Origin: Rutidosis leptorrhynchoides | Lineage: Eukaryota; Streptophyta; Magnoliopsida; Asterales; Asteraceae | Length of the DNA: 64,000 nt | Reading direction: 5' to 3' | Assembly (NCBI RefSeq): GCF_046630445.1 | Contig: NC_092341.1 | Coordinates: 26,550,001 to 26,614,000, forward strand | Shown: piece by piece, positions 23,028 through 36,086 of the stretch | Layout of the letters: each line of letters begins with the position of its first letter | How positions within the stretch are numbered: the first letter of the stretch is position 1 | Position numbers and translations under genes: made by a program | The notes under the pieces: model-generated | Database searches by the model: none | What the model saw: the letters and a program-made list of their open reading frames with translations, nothing else | What the model was told of the DNA's origin: nothing

Positions 23028-23423
23028 GTTGGTCTTAGCGAACCAGGTCTCCCATTAATGTGTCTAACTGATAGTTGTTAGGATACATTAGTGAGTCTGG
23101 ACTTTGACCGTGTCTGCCTGTCAAAAGTTTTGCTTATCATTTCTAGTCGGAAATTATCTGCTTATCATCCTTAGGAAATTGTCTGCCTATCATTCTCAAG
23201 TCTAGACACGTCCTACTGCATTTAGAGCATCGATAGTGTATGGACGAAATTCATATCTTAGCGTATCTGATAATTCATATCTTAGCGCATCCGTAGACTT
23301 GCTTGTCATATGCCGTAAGATCCTCTGTAGGCTACAAAATCTCTATTATTATAGATATTCTATGAAGTTAGAATATCATCCTATATTCGGAAATCATTTC
23401 ACGTTAAAGATTCTTCTCAAATT

Positions 23424-23672
23424 GTTCTTCTGGTGATGAACCTGAAAGTACTTACCGGCAAACCTGTTCGAGAAACCATTTACCCTCTCATTTCTAGAGT
23501 ATCCCGTCACGATTATATATTATCCTATATTTCGAATCTTACTCAACCGCTCGTCTCAACCGTCAATCATTCCGTAGTATTAGAAGAAATTAACGAACTA
23601 CGCACTCGTGTGACGACTTTGGAGAACCTGGTGCGAAGGTTACGAATACCAGCAGCAGCACCAGCAACATAA
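23424..23672 (+). pseudogene. B: remnant of the coiled-coil ORF upstream of the gag position
   Basis: The open part (79 residues from 23433) reads LTGKPVRETIYPLISRVSRHDYILSYISNL, ending in a heptad-like helix EEINELRTRVTTLENLVRRL and an Ala/Pro tail. It matches the C-terminal half of the longer ORF in element C (46037-46552 on -). The match continues upstream only after a one-base frameshift near 23440, where GATGAACCTGAA is followed by an extra A, so B has lost the N-terminal half. No known enzyme motif is present. A helical oligomerisation role is an inference. Confidence 0.6.
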
Positions 23673-26600
23673 TCAGTGCCACCATTATCGACGTCGACAG
23701 TACCCTTATTATCCCTAAACCATAACCGCGCCGTAACTCTCAACATCACAGCTTGTACCTCGAATATCAATATTACACGCCTCAATATCACCATCTGTAC
23801 TTTGAGTATGAACTTCGTTCTACACATCGATCTACATCGACTATCTTCGCTTTACGTATCATTTTACCCCATTTTTCCTCGTTCGACATGGTGATTATGC
23901 AATTTCTAAAGTTTTAGAAATTATGTAATCTAGTATTAACGATAGATCAGACGAGTTTTTGACTCATTAAATCCATGGTTACATCCGATGAAAATATATA
24001 TGCAAGTATATTTTCATAAAGATTGTAATTAAAAATTCTTTTGTACAAACTGTTAATGATGAAAATATTTTAACGGGTGGGTAGTACCCGAGGAATATTT
24101 AGAATTCACATTAATAAGTTACAATGTACATTCTTCGAATCTGATTCAACGATCATTTATTATCCTACTTACAACTACCGATATACGTATTCGTTCACCA
24201 TAGAATAACCATTTCAATTCAAATTTCATATTTGAATGTTGACTTATCATAATCCAACAAGTGGCATAACGAAGAAAACATTGGACAAAAAAAAAAATGT
24301 TAGAAACAAACGAATTAATTAATTGGAATTGTGATAGGATTTCACGCTAACTGTTCCGGCTAACTGTTCCCAGCTAACAGATTAACATTTAATTTATCGC
24401 AATTTACATTCTCGCAATTTTATTTATTGTCATTTAATTTCTGTTATTTACTTTTACGCACTATAAATAACGGGACACGTATGCAAGGCTTCGACTTATC
24501 ATATCGACCCATCTATATATATTTCGGAACAACCGTAGACACTCTATATGTGAAGGTGGGAGTTGGCTATACAGGGTTGGAGTTGATTCCAAAATATATA
24601 TATATATACTTTGAGTTGTGATCGACACCGAGACCGGTACACGGGTCACGATACGTATTATTTAATTCGAATATTATATATTAAATTATATATGAATCAT
24701 TGAACCATCGGACTATTGGACTGCTGACTTTGAACAATTAAAATGAATTAAATTAAAATATTGATTATAACATATGAAACTAAAGAATTCTTCAAGCTTG
24801 CCACTTGATTTCATCTTAAACCTCATTTGTATCTCGACAATTACAATGCGTGTTCAAATCTTTCAAGATTCTTGAAAACCCCTCAATCGAGAGGATGAAC
24901 CAACCACGTTTCATCTACGGAAGAAAAGACTTATGCTCCTGTAAGACTCTCGGAGACTGAGTCAACGTTTAACACGCAGCAGTGTTAATTTCTTTAGTGT
25001 TATTATTACCCAAAATAACTTTGCAATCCCTTTTCAAATTAGCCAATTTTGTCACAGCTCCAGCAAGTTAACCTCGACTTCTCAGAAAGGTTAGTTTCGA
25101 TATATATACACGTTATTCTTTCGCTGTCATTATCGGAGAATCTTTTATATTCATTCATCAGCGTTTAACCATCTAAAAACACGATTCTCCTGAAACCACC
25201 TCAGTTTGATAACCGATGACCCAGATCCGTTAACTTTGAGAATGCTGACGAAGCAGCATGTTGTAGATGGTCTTAATAGCCAAAAGTTGATGATAAAGAA
25301 CGAAGTATTGGAAACACTCAATAGAAAATTTAGTACCGAAAAGCGGATTATGCGAAACTATGAAGTAAGCCGTGGACAAATCATAAAGAATAAGTTTAAC
25401 TTCAAAGAATTTAAAAGATTCAGTACCTGCTGAAATCCTTAGTACATACCCTACTCCTTACTCTAAAACCTTTGCTGACACTATTCTTTATCATCATCCT
25501 TCGGCATTAGAAGTTCCAAGATATTATCATATCTTTCATTATAAATATCCTCAATGTTTCTGAAGATATTTTTATAATTATTCTTATCGGAAATCATCTA
25601 TCTTCTCGCGCTATCTGTATCACATCATAAAAGAAACTGTGTTAGTTTCTAAATTCTGAAACCTCCGAATTTAAAATATGAATGTTTTGAAGTAGTGTTA
25701 GGAACTGATGCATGAATTAGTATAATATAATGAAACTTGATCAACTTCATTATATTACAGTAAGTTATGTTAAGTTTCTAATGGAATGTGATGATTCACA
25801 GTACCATCATCATGTGCCATGTTACACGGCTCTTACATTCTATCCAATCTCCAAACATATCAAGAACATATCATCTAGATAGTTCTATCTTTCTGGTTAT
25901 TCTGGTAATTTGACAAATCAAAATCGTGCCATTTCCATTTCTTTCTAAGAGCATCAGCTATGTTCATCTCGAAATTTCATACCTACAAATTCCGGACCAT
26001 TGCTCGCTTGACTCGAGGACGGGAAGAAGAAACAAAAGGGACAAGGCCGAAATAAAAAAAAAAAAAAAAAAAAAAAAAATTAGGACAAAAATCGCAGCAA
26101 ATAGGAGGAGATATTAACTATGGATGACAATGATTATAGAAAACAGAAGTAGGGACATTGAACTATAAGTGAAGATATAAAACCCAATAGCAACCCTGAA
26201 ACTACAAATCGTGCATATCAATACGTATTGCCACGTAAAGGCACGGGAGAATTAATAACACTATAATCCCAAGAAAATAGTAGAAGTAAATAGATTCTTC
26301 TGGTGGTAAATGAAAAAGAAGAATGACAGATGTGAAAATTAAGAGTATATCAAGGATCAGAATGGGATGGAGCATTTTAAATAAAGTATAAATTGAGGAA
26401 GAAAGGATAGAAGATGGGAGGTATGGAAGTAAGAAAGGAAAGGAAGTGGATTTATATTGAAATATCCGACAAAGAAATCGAAACAGATTGCCGCATTAAA
26501 TCAAAGAAGATCCTGATCGCCGAAGAACCAAATCTTATTACGTAAGATTTTCTTTAAATCCCTTAAACCCGGAATTCAATAGTGACTACGTCATCGGTTG

Positions 26601-26803
26601 AAACGAATATACTTATTCACTCATTCCACTCTTTCGTGATAGCTTCACACGTACGCATCATATGATCAAATCGTTTTATCAATATTACTCAATAAGGATA
26701 AAACTTATATATTGCCTCATACTTGTCATAAAAACATTCCTATTGTTATGTATGACAACCTCTATCAAATTTCGGGGGCGAAATTTCTTTAACGGGTGGG
26801 TAC
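23673..26803 (+). other. B: interior without recognisable genes
   Basis: The hairpin CGGGT-GGGTAGT-ACCCG lies at 24074-24090. Positions 24490-24605 contain a block (CATATCGACCCATCTATAT, then GACACTCTATATG and CTATACAGGGTTGGAG) that also occurs in the H LTR near 38340-38450. A poly-A run of about 30 lies at 26049-26080. The PPT-like TTAACGGGTGGGTAC is at 26789-26803. The remaining frames are short and unlike proteins, so I see no gene. Confidence 0.7.
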
Positions 26804-28714
26804 TGTAACGACCCGGAAATTTCTGACCAAATTTAAACCCTAATCTCTATAGGTTTCCGACACGATAAGCAAAAACCCTAATGTTGAGTCTAGAAAGTTG
26901 AAATCTATATTTGGATAATCAGTTACCCTTTGACCATGCTTGACGATTCACGAACAGTAGTTGTAAATATGTATGTGAACAATATATGTTTAATCTTGTA
27001 AATATGTATGTGAACAATATATGTTTAATTATGATTTTATACATAATTAATATATTATGAATATTTTTTTTAATTAATAATATGTAATATATTATATATA
27101 ATTACAAATTCAAATTTAAAATTTGCTAGATTAATATTATTATTATTATTATTATTTTATTACAATATTTGAATCATTAATGTTATCATATAATATATAT
27201 AATTATGAAATTTGATAAGTATAAGTTGTTGTATTGTTAATATTATTATTATCACTAACAATATTAATATCATTATAAGTAGTATTATTAATTAAAAACA
27301 TTACTAATAACATGATTGTTATCTTTCTTATTATTATCATAATAATTATTATTATTAATTATGATTATCCTAACCAGTATTATTATGAGTAATGTTGGTT
27401 TAATCAGTATTAATAAAAATCGTTAAATTATTATAATTATTGTTATTATTACAATACAATTTATTATTATTATTATTAAATATTATTAGTATTATCATTT
27501 ACGATATTGCTATAATTGTCATTATACTTGTTATAAATACAATTATTGTTATTTTATGTTATATTTTTAGTATTAAATGTATTAATATTAATTAATATAA
27601 TTATTAAATATTAAAATCCATATATAAAATGCAGATATACAAAGTATAAATATGAAATATAGATAAATATAAATACTCCGTATATAAAAAACAGTTATAT
27701 AATATGATATTTATAGACATGACCTGTGTTGATTAAATTTCCTTTATCAGTTTTCTTCCTATCTGTTTCTTTTTCCTCTGCTACCCGTGATTTCCTCCTA
27801 ACCCTACCAAGAACGAATCAATCATCTCATGTTTTTTTTCTTTTCATCCGACTTCCATCATCAATCATTAAATTACATATCATAATTCATCTACTGCAAA
27901 CATAAAATTTAAAAGTTTAAACAGAAAGGACCCAAACATTCATCAGGATTCGGTTCTTGAACTCCTTTTTGCTCAAACCACGATTTTTAATGAAATTTAA
28001 AAATGTAATACTGCAAAAATGTTAGGATTATTGCGTTTAAACTATCTGCAAGGTATGATTTCTCAGATCTCTATATTAAATTCGAATTTGGAAATCAAAC
28101 TCTTAAAATTTAAAGTCAGTTTTTTTTTCGTTCTCCATTAAAATTCGATTTTTCTGTTGAGAATTGGAATAAACTAATGCTTCCTATAGTTTTTAGTAGA
28201 GATTTTAAACATATTTCATATACAAAGTTCCTGTTAAGGAGGTCTTAAATTCGAAAATCATAAACGGGTTCATAACCGTCGAAGCTCTGCTGTTTCTATT
28301 ATTATTTTTTTTTCTTCTTTGCTTGCGTTATTTTGGAAATCATGGAGGGTCATAAAAGTACCAATTAACATAATTAAATCCAACAGATTATTCACGTTCT
28401 TGGTTTTTGAGGTTAAGGTCGATTTGGATTTCGGGTAGTAAAGAAGGATAGGAAGGTAATGGATTACGGGTTAAATAAATTTAGGCCGAAACATTAATTA
28501 GAAAACGGGCATCAGCCCAACTGGTTTCACGTGCTACATGGGTTCTAGAGGATGGGGGTTCGAATCCCACCAAGGACATTTCTTTTTAGAACAAAATTGA
28601 GAAAGGGTACATAACATTACTTTTATAATTCCATTATCATTATTAACATTAATTATAGGATTATTACTAGCTAATAATGTTATTACTATGATTACAAGTC
28701 TTATTATAATTATG

Positions 28715-28754
<40 letters not shown>

Positions 28755-28759
28755 GTATT

Positions 28760-28817
<58 letters not shown>

Positions 28818-29997
28818 AAAATAAGTATTAACTACCATTTATTATTATTATTATTATTATTATTATGTTATTATTATTAGTGCTACTGTTATTATTTTTA
28901 TTAATAATGATATAATTATTATTATTATCATTTTTATTATTACTATCATTATTGTTACTAGAAAACTTATCGTTTTTATTATCAAAGGTATCATTAGTAT
29001 TATTACTAGTATTAACATTATTTTTATTAGTTTTAACAGTAAAATTTTTATTTTTAACATTTTACTACTAGAATTATTATTACTATTATTAAAACTATAT
29101 TGTTATTATTATCCAAATTATCATCATCACATGAAAGTTAGTTATACAAACATATATTCGATAAAAACTATTTTTTATAAATTATTCATTTAGGGTACGT
29201 AAAACAGATATATTTAAATTATTATGAAACATATAACGTACTAAGATAACAATTATAGTAACTAAATCTATTCGATTACAATGTGTTAATATATATGTAC
29301 AAATGATATAGGTTCGTGAATCCGAGGCCAACCCTACACTTATTCAATGATGTTAATGATGTTATATGTATTTTTACTACAAAATACAGTATGGTGAGTA
29401 TATAGATCCCTTTTTAAACTCTAAATATTTTTGGGCTGAGAATACATGCGCTGTTTTATAAATGTTTTACGTTATGGACACAAGTAACTGAAAAATATAT
29501 TCTACGTTGAGTTGTACCACTGGCATACTTCCCTGTAGCTTGGTAACTATTATTTACAGCGGTATTGTAAACGCGAATCCTGTTGATAGATCTATCGGGC
29601 CTGACAACCCCAACCGGACTGGACGACCAGTATTCAACGGTTGCACAGTACTTCGTTTCGTGACTACACTTGGTACGGTGTAGTAAGATTTCATAATAAA
29701 GGGAATATGCGACGTGATTAAATGTTAAGTATGGTTACCAAGTGCTCAACCACTTAGAATATTATTATTAAAATGTTTACATATGAAATCTTGTGATCCA
29801 TAGTTATAACGCTACTAGCATCAAACCTATATATCTCACCAACTTTACGTTGACGTTTTAAAGCATGTTATTCTCAGGTACGAATTAAGTGTTCCGCTGT
29901 GCATTAGCTCAAATTAAGGACATTACTTGGAGTCGATCATCGCAATGGAACCAAATGTTGAAGATTTCGTCCAGGGGGATAAGGACGGGTCCTCACA
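26804..29997 (+). repeat. B: right (3') LTR
   Basis: This 3194-bp LTR is colinear with 19868-23013 with few base changes. The main differences are a tandem duplication of a 36-bp unit (TTGTAAATATGTATGTGAAC and onward, near 26962-27033) and 8 extra bases near 28582. Both arose after insertion or in one strand during copying. Confidence 0.95.
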
Positions 29998-30002
29998 TTT
30001 CA

Positions 30003-32029
30003 ATTCTCCAAGGTCTAGTTTAGCGTATAGTTAATACGGCATTAGATTTATACTAGCACCTAAGTCTGCCAATGCTTCTATTGAACTAAGACTACCCGGA
30101 AAACACGGAATTGTGAAACTTCCTGGATCAGATAATTTTTCTGGTATCTTATTCAACAGCACTGCAGAACAATTAGCATTCATAGTAACAGCCGAGAGTT
30201 CTTCCATTTTCTTTCTATTCGTGATTAGATCTTTCAAGAATTTAGCATATCTAGGCATTCCTGAAATCACATCAATGAAATGAAGATTGACATTTATCTG
30301 TTTAAACATATCCAAGAATTTGGATTGCTCGGCTTCAAGTCTCTCTTTTCTCATTTTACTCGGGTAAGGAAGTGGTGGTTAGTATGGTTAAACATAAGGT
30401 TTAGCCTTAACTATGTTATCTTTATTAACCTTTTCAACTACCGGTTCTTTTTCCTTATCTTGATCAGATTGTGGTTCTTGTGGAGTAGGAATAGCTTCAT
30501 CAGAAATTACAGGTATTTCAGGTGGTTTAAGTGTAATACCACTTCTCGTGGTAATGGCTTTAGCTGTTTCATTCCGGGGGTTAGCATTTGTATCACTAGG
30601 TAGACTTCCTGGTTTTCTTTCACCTATCAACCTTGCTAGGTTGCTCACTTCTTGTTCCAGATTTTGAATAGAAGCTTGTTGATTTCTAAATGCTTGAGCA
30701 TTTTGTTCATTGGTTTGTTTCTGAGATGTGAAAAATTGAGTTTGAGATTCAACTAACTTCGACATCATATCTTCTAAATTTGGCTTTTTATCATCGGTTT
30801 GTGGTGGTTTGTTTTGAAAAATAGGTCCTTGTTGATTATAAGTATTATTGGATACTTGTTGATTGCTAGGACTTTGTTGGTTGTTGTATGGAACATTTCG
30901 GTTATAATTCTGGTTTTGATTGTAGATTGGTCTTGGCGGTTGATAATTATTCTGATAATTATTTCCAGGCCTTTGGTTTATGTATGAAACATTCTCTCTT
31001 TGTTCCATTGTTAGTTCAATACTGAGACAATCTTTTGTTAAATGTGGTCCTCCACACTGCTCACAACTAATTCGTATTGAGTGAATATCCTTAGTCATCT
31101 TTTCCATTCATCTCTCGACAGCATCTATCTTTGCAGAAATGGAATCTAAGTCATGGCTAGAATCGACTCTAGCTGCTTTAGATGATCTAACGATATCTTT
31201 TTCTTGATGCCACTCATGTGAGTGGGAAGCAGTGTTATCAATAATTTTGTAAGCATCAGTTGCTGTTTTCTTCATAATAGAACCACCAGCTGCTATATCG
31301 ATGTCTTTTCGTGTAGTGATGTCGCATCCTTGGTAGAATATTTGTACTATTTGACAAGTGTCTAAACCATGTTGCGGACATCCTCTTAATAACTTTCCAA
31401 ATCTGGTCCACGCTTCATATAGAGTTTCGTTTGGCTTTTGTGTGAACGTAACAATTTCTCCTTGAAGTCTCACGGCTTTAGATGCCGGAAAGAATTGTTT
31501 AAGAAAATTTTCAACTAAAACGTCCCATGTATCAATCGCCCCTTCAGGTAACGATTCTAACCAATCTTTGGCTTCTCCCTTTAAAGTCCAGGGAAATAAC
31601 ATGAGATATATCTGTTCATCCTCCACTTCTCGGATTTTAAATAGTGTGCAGATCCTATTAAAGGTACGAAGATGTTCATTTGGATCTTCCTTCGGTGCAC
31701 CACTAAATTGGCATTGATTAGTCACCATGTGTAGAATTTGTCCTTTAATTTCATAATCTGGCGCATTAATGTCAGGCTGAGTAATTGCGTGACCTTAGCC
31801 AGTGCGTTTAGCTCGCATTCGGTCTTCCATACTTAGAGGTTCCAGATTCTCTATAATTGAATTTGTTGAATCTGAATCACTATAGGATTCTGATTTAATG
31901 GTTGGTTCCTCAACAATCTCTGTTTGAATGATTGGTGGTTCCGGAGGAAAGATTAATGGTTCAGGATCTATGAATTGTCCCTGAATATTCTCCGGATTCT
32001 CAATTGTGAGGTCGGGTTCAAAAAATGGA
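30003..32029 (-). pseudogene. A: gag and N-terminal protease, truncated at its 5' end
   Basis: Read on -, one frame runs from the junction at 32029 through the gag core (FSGAPKEDPNEHLRTF, LFPWTLKGEAKDWLESLP, NFLKQFFP), a zinc knuckle (CEQCGGPHLTKDC near 31060), an Asn/Gln-rich stretch, a helix (ASIQNLEQEVSNLARLIG), TTRSGITLKPPE and the protease start (GSFTIPC, ALADLGASINLMPY). In-frame stops lie near 31790, at 31110-31108, at 30390-30388 and at 30033-30031. The frame resumes beyond element B at 19862. The gag N-terminus, leader, primer-binding site and 5' LTR of A are absent: sequence switches to H pol at 32030. Confidence 0.88.
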
Positions 32030-33661
32030 AGAATAGCAAAACCCTTGACTGCATTAACGTATAAAGGGAAGAAATTTGAATGGAAAGATGAACAAGAGAA
32101 AGCGTTACAATTGTTAAAGAAAAAGTTAACTACGGCACCTTTATTGTCATTACCTGAAGGGAATGATGATTTTGTGATATATTGTGACGCCTCAAAGCAA
32201 GGTCTCGGTTGTGTATTAATGCAACGAACGAAAGTAATTGCTTATGCGTCTAGACAATTGAAGATTCACGAACAGAATTATACGATGCATGATTTGGAAT
32301 TAGGAGCGGTTATTTTTGCATTAAAGACTTGGAGGCACTACTTATATGGGTTCAAAAGTATTATATATACCGACCACAAAAGTCTTCGACACATATTTAA
32401 TCAGAAACAACTGAATATGAGGCAGCGTAGGTGGATTGATTTGTTGAATGATTACGACTTTGAGATTCGTTACCACTCGGGGAAGGCAAATGTGGTAGCC
32501 GACACCTTGAGCAGAAAGGACAGAGAACCCATTCGAGTAAAAGCTATGAATATAATAATTCACACTAACCTTACTACTCAAATAAAGGAGGCACAACAAG
32601 GAGTTTTAAAAGAGAGAAATTTAAAGGATGAAATACCCAAAGGATCGGAGAAGCATCTTAATATTCGGGAAGACGGAACCCGGTATAGGGCTGAAAGAAT
32701 TTGGGTACCAAAATTTGGAGATCTGAGAGAAATGGTACTTAGAGAAGCTCATAAAACCAGATACTCAATATATCCTGGAACGGGGAAGATGTACAAGGAT
32801 CTCAAGAAACATTTTTGGTGGCCGGGTATGAAAGCCGATGTTGCTAAATACGTGGGGGAATGTTTGAAGTGTTCTAAGGTCAAAGCGGAGCATCAGAAAC
32901 CATCAGGTCTACTTCAACAACCCGAAATCCCAGAATGGAAATGGGAAAACATTACCATAGATTTCATCACTAAATTGCCAAGGACTGCAAGTGGTTTTGA
33001 TACTATTTGGGTAATAGTTGATCGTCTCACCAAATCAGCACACTTCCTACCAATAAGAGGAGATGACAAGATGGAGAATTTAGCATGACTGTATTTGAAG
33101 GAAGTCGTCTCCAGACATGGAATACCAATCTCTATTATCTCTGATAGGGATGGCAGATTTATTTTAAGATTCTGGCAGACATTACAGCAAGCATTAGAAA
33201 CTCGTCTAGACATGAGTACTGCCTATCATCCACAAACTGATGGGCAGAGCGAAAGGATGATACAAACGCTTGAAGACAGGCTACGAGCATGTGTTATTGA
33301 TTTCGGAAACAGTTGGGATCGACATCTACCGTTAGCAGAATTTTCCTACAACAACAGCTACCATTCAAGCATTGAGATGGCGCCGTTTGAAGCACTTTAT
33401 GGTAGAAAGTGCAGGTCTCCAATTTGTTAGAGTGAAGTGGGAGATAGGCAGATTACGGGTCCGGAGATAATACAAGAAACTACCGAGAAGATCATCCAAA
33501 TTCAACAACGGTTGAAAACCGCCCAAAGTCAACAAAAGAGCTACGCCGACATTAAAAGAAAAGATATAGAATTTGAAATTGGAGAGATGGTCATGCTTAA
33601 GGTTGCACCTTGGAAAGGCGTTGTTCGATTTAGTAAACGAGGGAAATTAAATCCAAGGTAT
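32030..33661 (+). pseudogene. H pol copy 2: RT end, RNase H and integrase
   Basis: This copy matches 5787-7418 base by base without indels. It starts abruptly inside the RT connection ([18 protein letters not shown]). RNase H ([19 protein letters not shown]) and the integrase core ([17 protein letters not shown]) follow. Its stops, TGA 33086-33088 and TAG 33428-33430, differ from those of copy 1, while sites stopped in copy 1 are open here (CVLMQRTKVIAYA; IPEWKWEN). The two copies therefore decayed independently. It ends at GGTAT before the solo LTR. Confidence 0.92.
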
Positions 33662-35003
33662 TGATGTGTGCGAGGTGTACTAGGAAATAGTATTATTTTT
33701 ACAACGAAATACTATTAAATGCGATACAATTTTACACAAGTTATTTATTTATTTATAGAGTGGATATACCTAAACCTTGTTACAACACTTATAGGCAGTG
33801 TACCTAATCGTACAGTAGTGTAGTTTTTAGTAAGTCCGGTTCGTCCACAGGGAACTCTTAAACAAGCTTAACGCTATAATTTTAAAAACTATATTTGTAA
33901 AAATACAAAAATATATATAAGTAATATTATTATTATAAAAAAGGGGTTTTTACCGTTTAATGACCGGTTTGTCGATTTTAAAAGTTTAGTCACAGTTAAA
34001 ACCTAATGTAAAATATTAAAAATAAATATAACTTAATTTAAAGCGTAAAGTAAATAACGATAATGAAATTACGATAAATAAAAGTGCGATAAAATAAAAT
34101 TGCGATAATTAAAGATTACGATAATTAAAAGTGCAATTAAATATAATGACAATAAATAAAAGTGCGATAATTAAAAGTGCAATTAAATATGAAATAAAGG
34201 AATTATGCTTATTTAAACTTCCATAATCATGATGTTTGACGTGTTGATTTTTAGTTTATTCCCATGGGTTAGCTGTTCTTTGTCCTGGATTATTCAATAT
34301 GTCCATACGGATTTATCCATAATAGTCCATCAGTCATAATCATAAAATACGGAAGTCTTCGTCAAATTATTCTTATTCCCGAAGTCAAATATTCCAACTA
34401 ATTGGGGATTCAAATTGTAACAAGGTCTTAATACTTTGTTTAATGAATACACCAGGTTATCGACTGCGTGTAAACCAAGGTTTTACTACTTTGTTAACAA
34501 TTACACCAATTACCCTTGAATGTAATCCACCCCTGTTTCAACAAGTCTATTAACTATTAATCCAGTTCCGTGTCCGGTAAAATGAACAATTATTGGTATT
34601 TATAGATATCTCGCCCACCGTGCCCAGTCAAGCGTATGTGGTTATATATAAATACGTCAAATTATAAGTCTATATATTAAATTAACGAGGTATCATTTAG
34701 TTAATATAAAGCCCATTAATAGCCAATAGTCTAATTTCCACAAGTGTCGCTCTTTTGTCCAAACCCCAATTATGGTACAAAGCCCAATTACCCAATTTTA
34801 ATATTTAGTCCAACATCACGATTACTTCGGCATTAAATAAGCATAATAATAACTTAGCTACGAGACATTAATTTAAAAATAACATTAACCATAACTTACA
34901 GTGATTAAAAATAGCGTAGCGTTACACGGACATAATTTTGACTTACACCCTTACAACATTCGCTAACATTCCCTTATTATTAGAATTTAAAATTAAAATT
35001 AAA

Positions 35004-35083
<80 letters not shown>

Positions 35084-35683
35084 TTACGTATCAATGAGAA
35101 GAGAAAAAGATGTGTTTTAGGTTCGTGCAAAGCCTGCCTTTTATAGGCATGTGGCCAGAAAAAGGCCTCCATGCGATCGCATGGTTTTATAACTGCCAGG
35201 CCATGCGATCGCATGGCCTGCTTTTCCAGCTCACATGAGCTTGTTTCTTCTGCCGACGGTTTTTTATAAATAAATATAATATATAAATAATTTTAAGAAT
35301 TATTTAAATATTATATTATATTTATGTGCATAGTTGACTTGTAATTTTTAGTCCGTTGCGTCGAGTGTTGAGTGTTGACTTTGGTCCCGGTTCCGATTTT
35401 TCGAACGTCCTTGCGTACAATTTAATATCTTGTATTTTGCGTTTCGCTTCTTGTACTCTTGTAATTTTGAGACGTTTCTCATCAATAATTTGAACCACTT
35501 TGATTGTACTTTGTACTTTTGAGCTTTTTGGTCATTTGCGTCTTCAATTCGTCGAATCTGTCTTTTGTCTTCACCTTTTATTATTTAAACGAATATCACT
35601 TGTAAATAGAACAATTGCAACTAAAAGCTTGTCTTTCTTGAGGGATAATGCTATGAAATATATGTTCGTTTTTAGCATTATTA
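33662..35683 (-). mobile_element. solo LTR of the A family at the same site in H copy 2
   Basis: This 2022-bp LTR is flanked on both sides by GGTAT (33657-33661 and 35684-35688), so it is a complete insertion reduced to one LTR. Its outer terminal CA is mutated: the + strand ends ATTA where the other copy has ATCA. It holds a longer (AT)n run (35007-35081) and the same palindromes (35169-35220). It occupies the same position in H as the LTR at 7419, so both descend from one insertion. Confidence 0.9.
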
Positions 35684-36051
35684 GGTATATTGGACCATTC
35701 AAGATTATTGATCGTGTCGGACCAGTAGCTTACCGACTTGAGTTACCTCAACAACTCGCGGCTGTACATAACACTTTCCACGTCTTGAATTTGATGAAAT
35801 GTTTTGCTAAAGAAGATCTCACTATTCCGTTAGACGGAATCCAAATCAACAAAAAACTTCAATTCATCGAAGAACCCGTCGAAATAATGGATCGTGAGGT
35901 TAAAAGACTTAAACAAAACAAGATAGCAATTGTTAAGGTTCGATGGAATGCTCGTAGAGGACCCGAGTTCACCTGGGAACGAGAAGATCAGATGAAGAAG
36001 AAATACCCGCACTTATTTCTAGAAGATACGTCAACACCTCCAACTGCTTAA
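35684..36051 (+). pseudogene. H pol C-terminus with chromodomain-like end
   Basis: The frame continues pol after the solo LTR: YIGPFKIIDRVGPVAYRLELP (GPY/F module), HNTFHVLNLMKCF, then the chromodomain-like segment (EPVEIMDREVKRLKQ, VKVRWNARRGPEFTWERE). It ends at TAA 36049-36051. Such ends guide integration to heterochromatin in chromoviruses. The ORF appears joined to LTR sequence from 35500, but that fusion is accidental. The tract TTTAACGGGTAGGTAC, adjoining the LTR of H, follows. Confidence 0.85.
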
Positions 36052-36086
36052 AATTTCGGGAAGAAATTTATTTAACGGGTAGGTAC

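Larger units (their letters stand above)
19868..29997 (+). mobile_element. B: complete pol-less LTR element, 10.1 kb
   Basis: LTRs at 19868-23013 and 26804-29997 both start TGTAACGACCC and end CCTCACA. The target duplication TTTCA is at 19863-19867 and 29998-30002, inside the protease of A. The primer-binding site TGGTATCAGAGC (23016-23027) matches initiator-Met tRNA. The TTAACGGGTGGGTAC tract abuts the right LTR. The 3.8-kb interior has no gag, RT or integrase that I can see, only a short coiled-coil ORF, so the element depended on an autonomous partner. The LTR ends resemble those of H and C, suggesting a chromovirus-type source. Confidence 0.95.

Noticed and set aside
33662..35683. This LTR as the missing 5' LTR of element A
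   Set aside because: It has GGTAT on both sides, and H pol, not a primer-binding site and leader, lies between it and A gag; a solo LTR in a second H copy fits.
35500..36051. 183-aa ORF joining LTR sequence to the pol C-terminus
   Set aside because: The first part is LTR sequence that happens to be open; only 35684-36051 is coding in origin.
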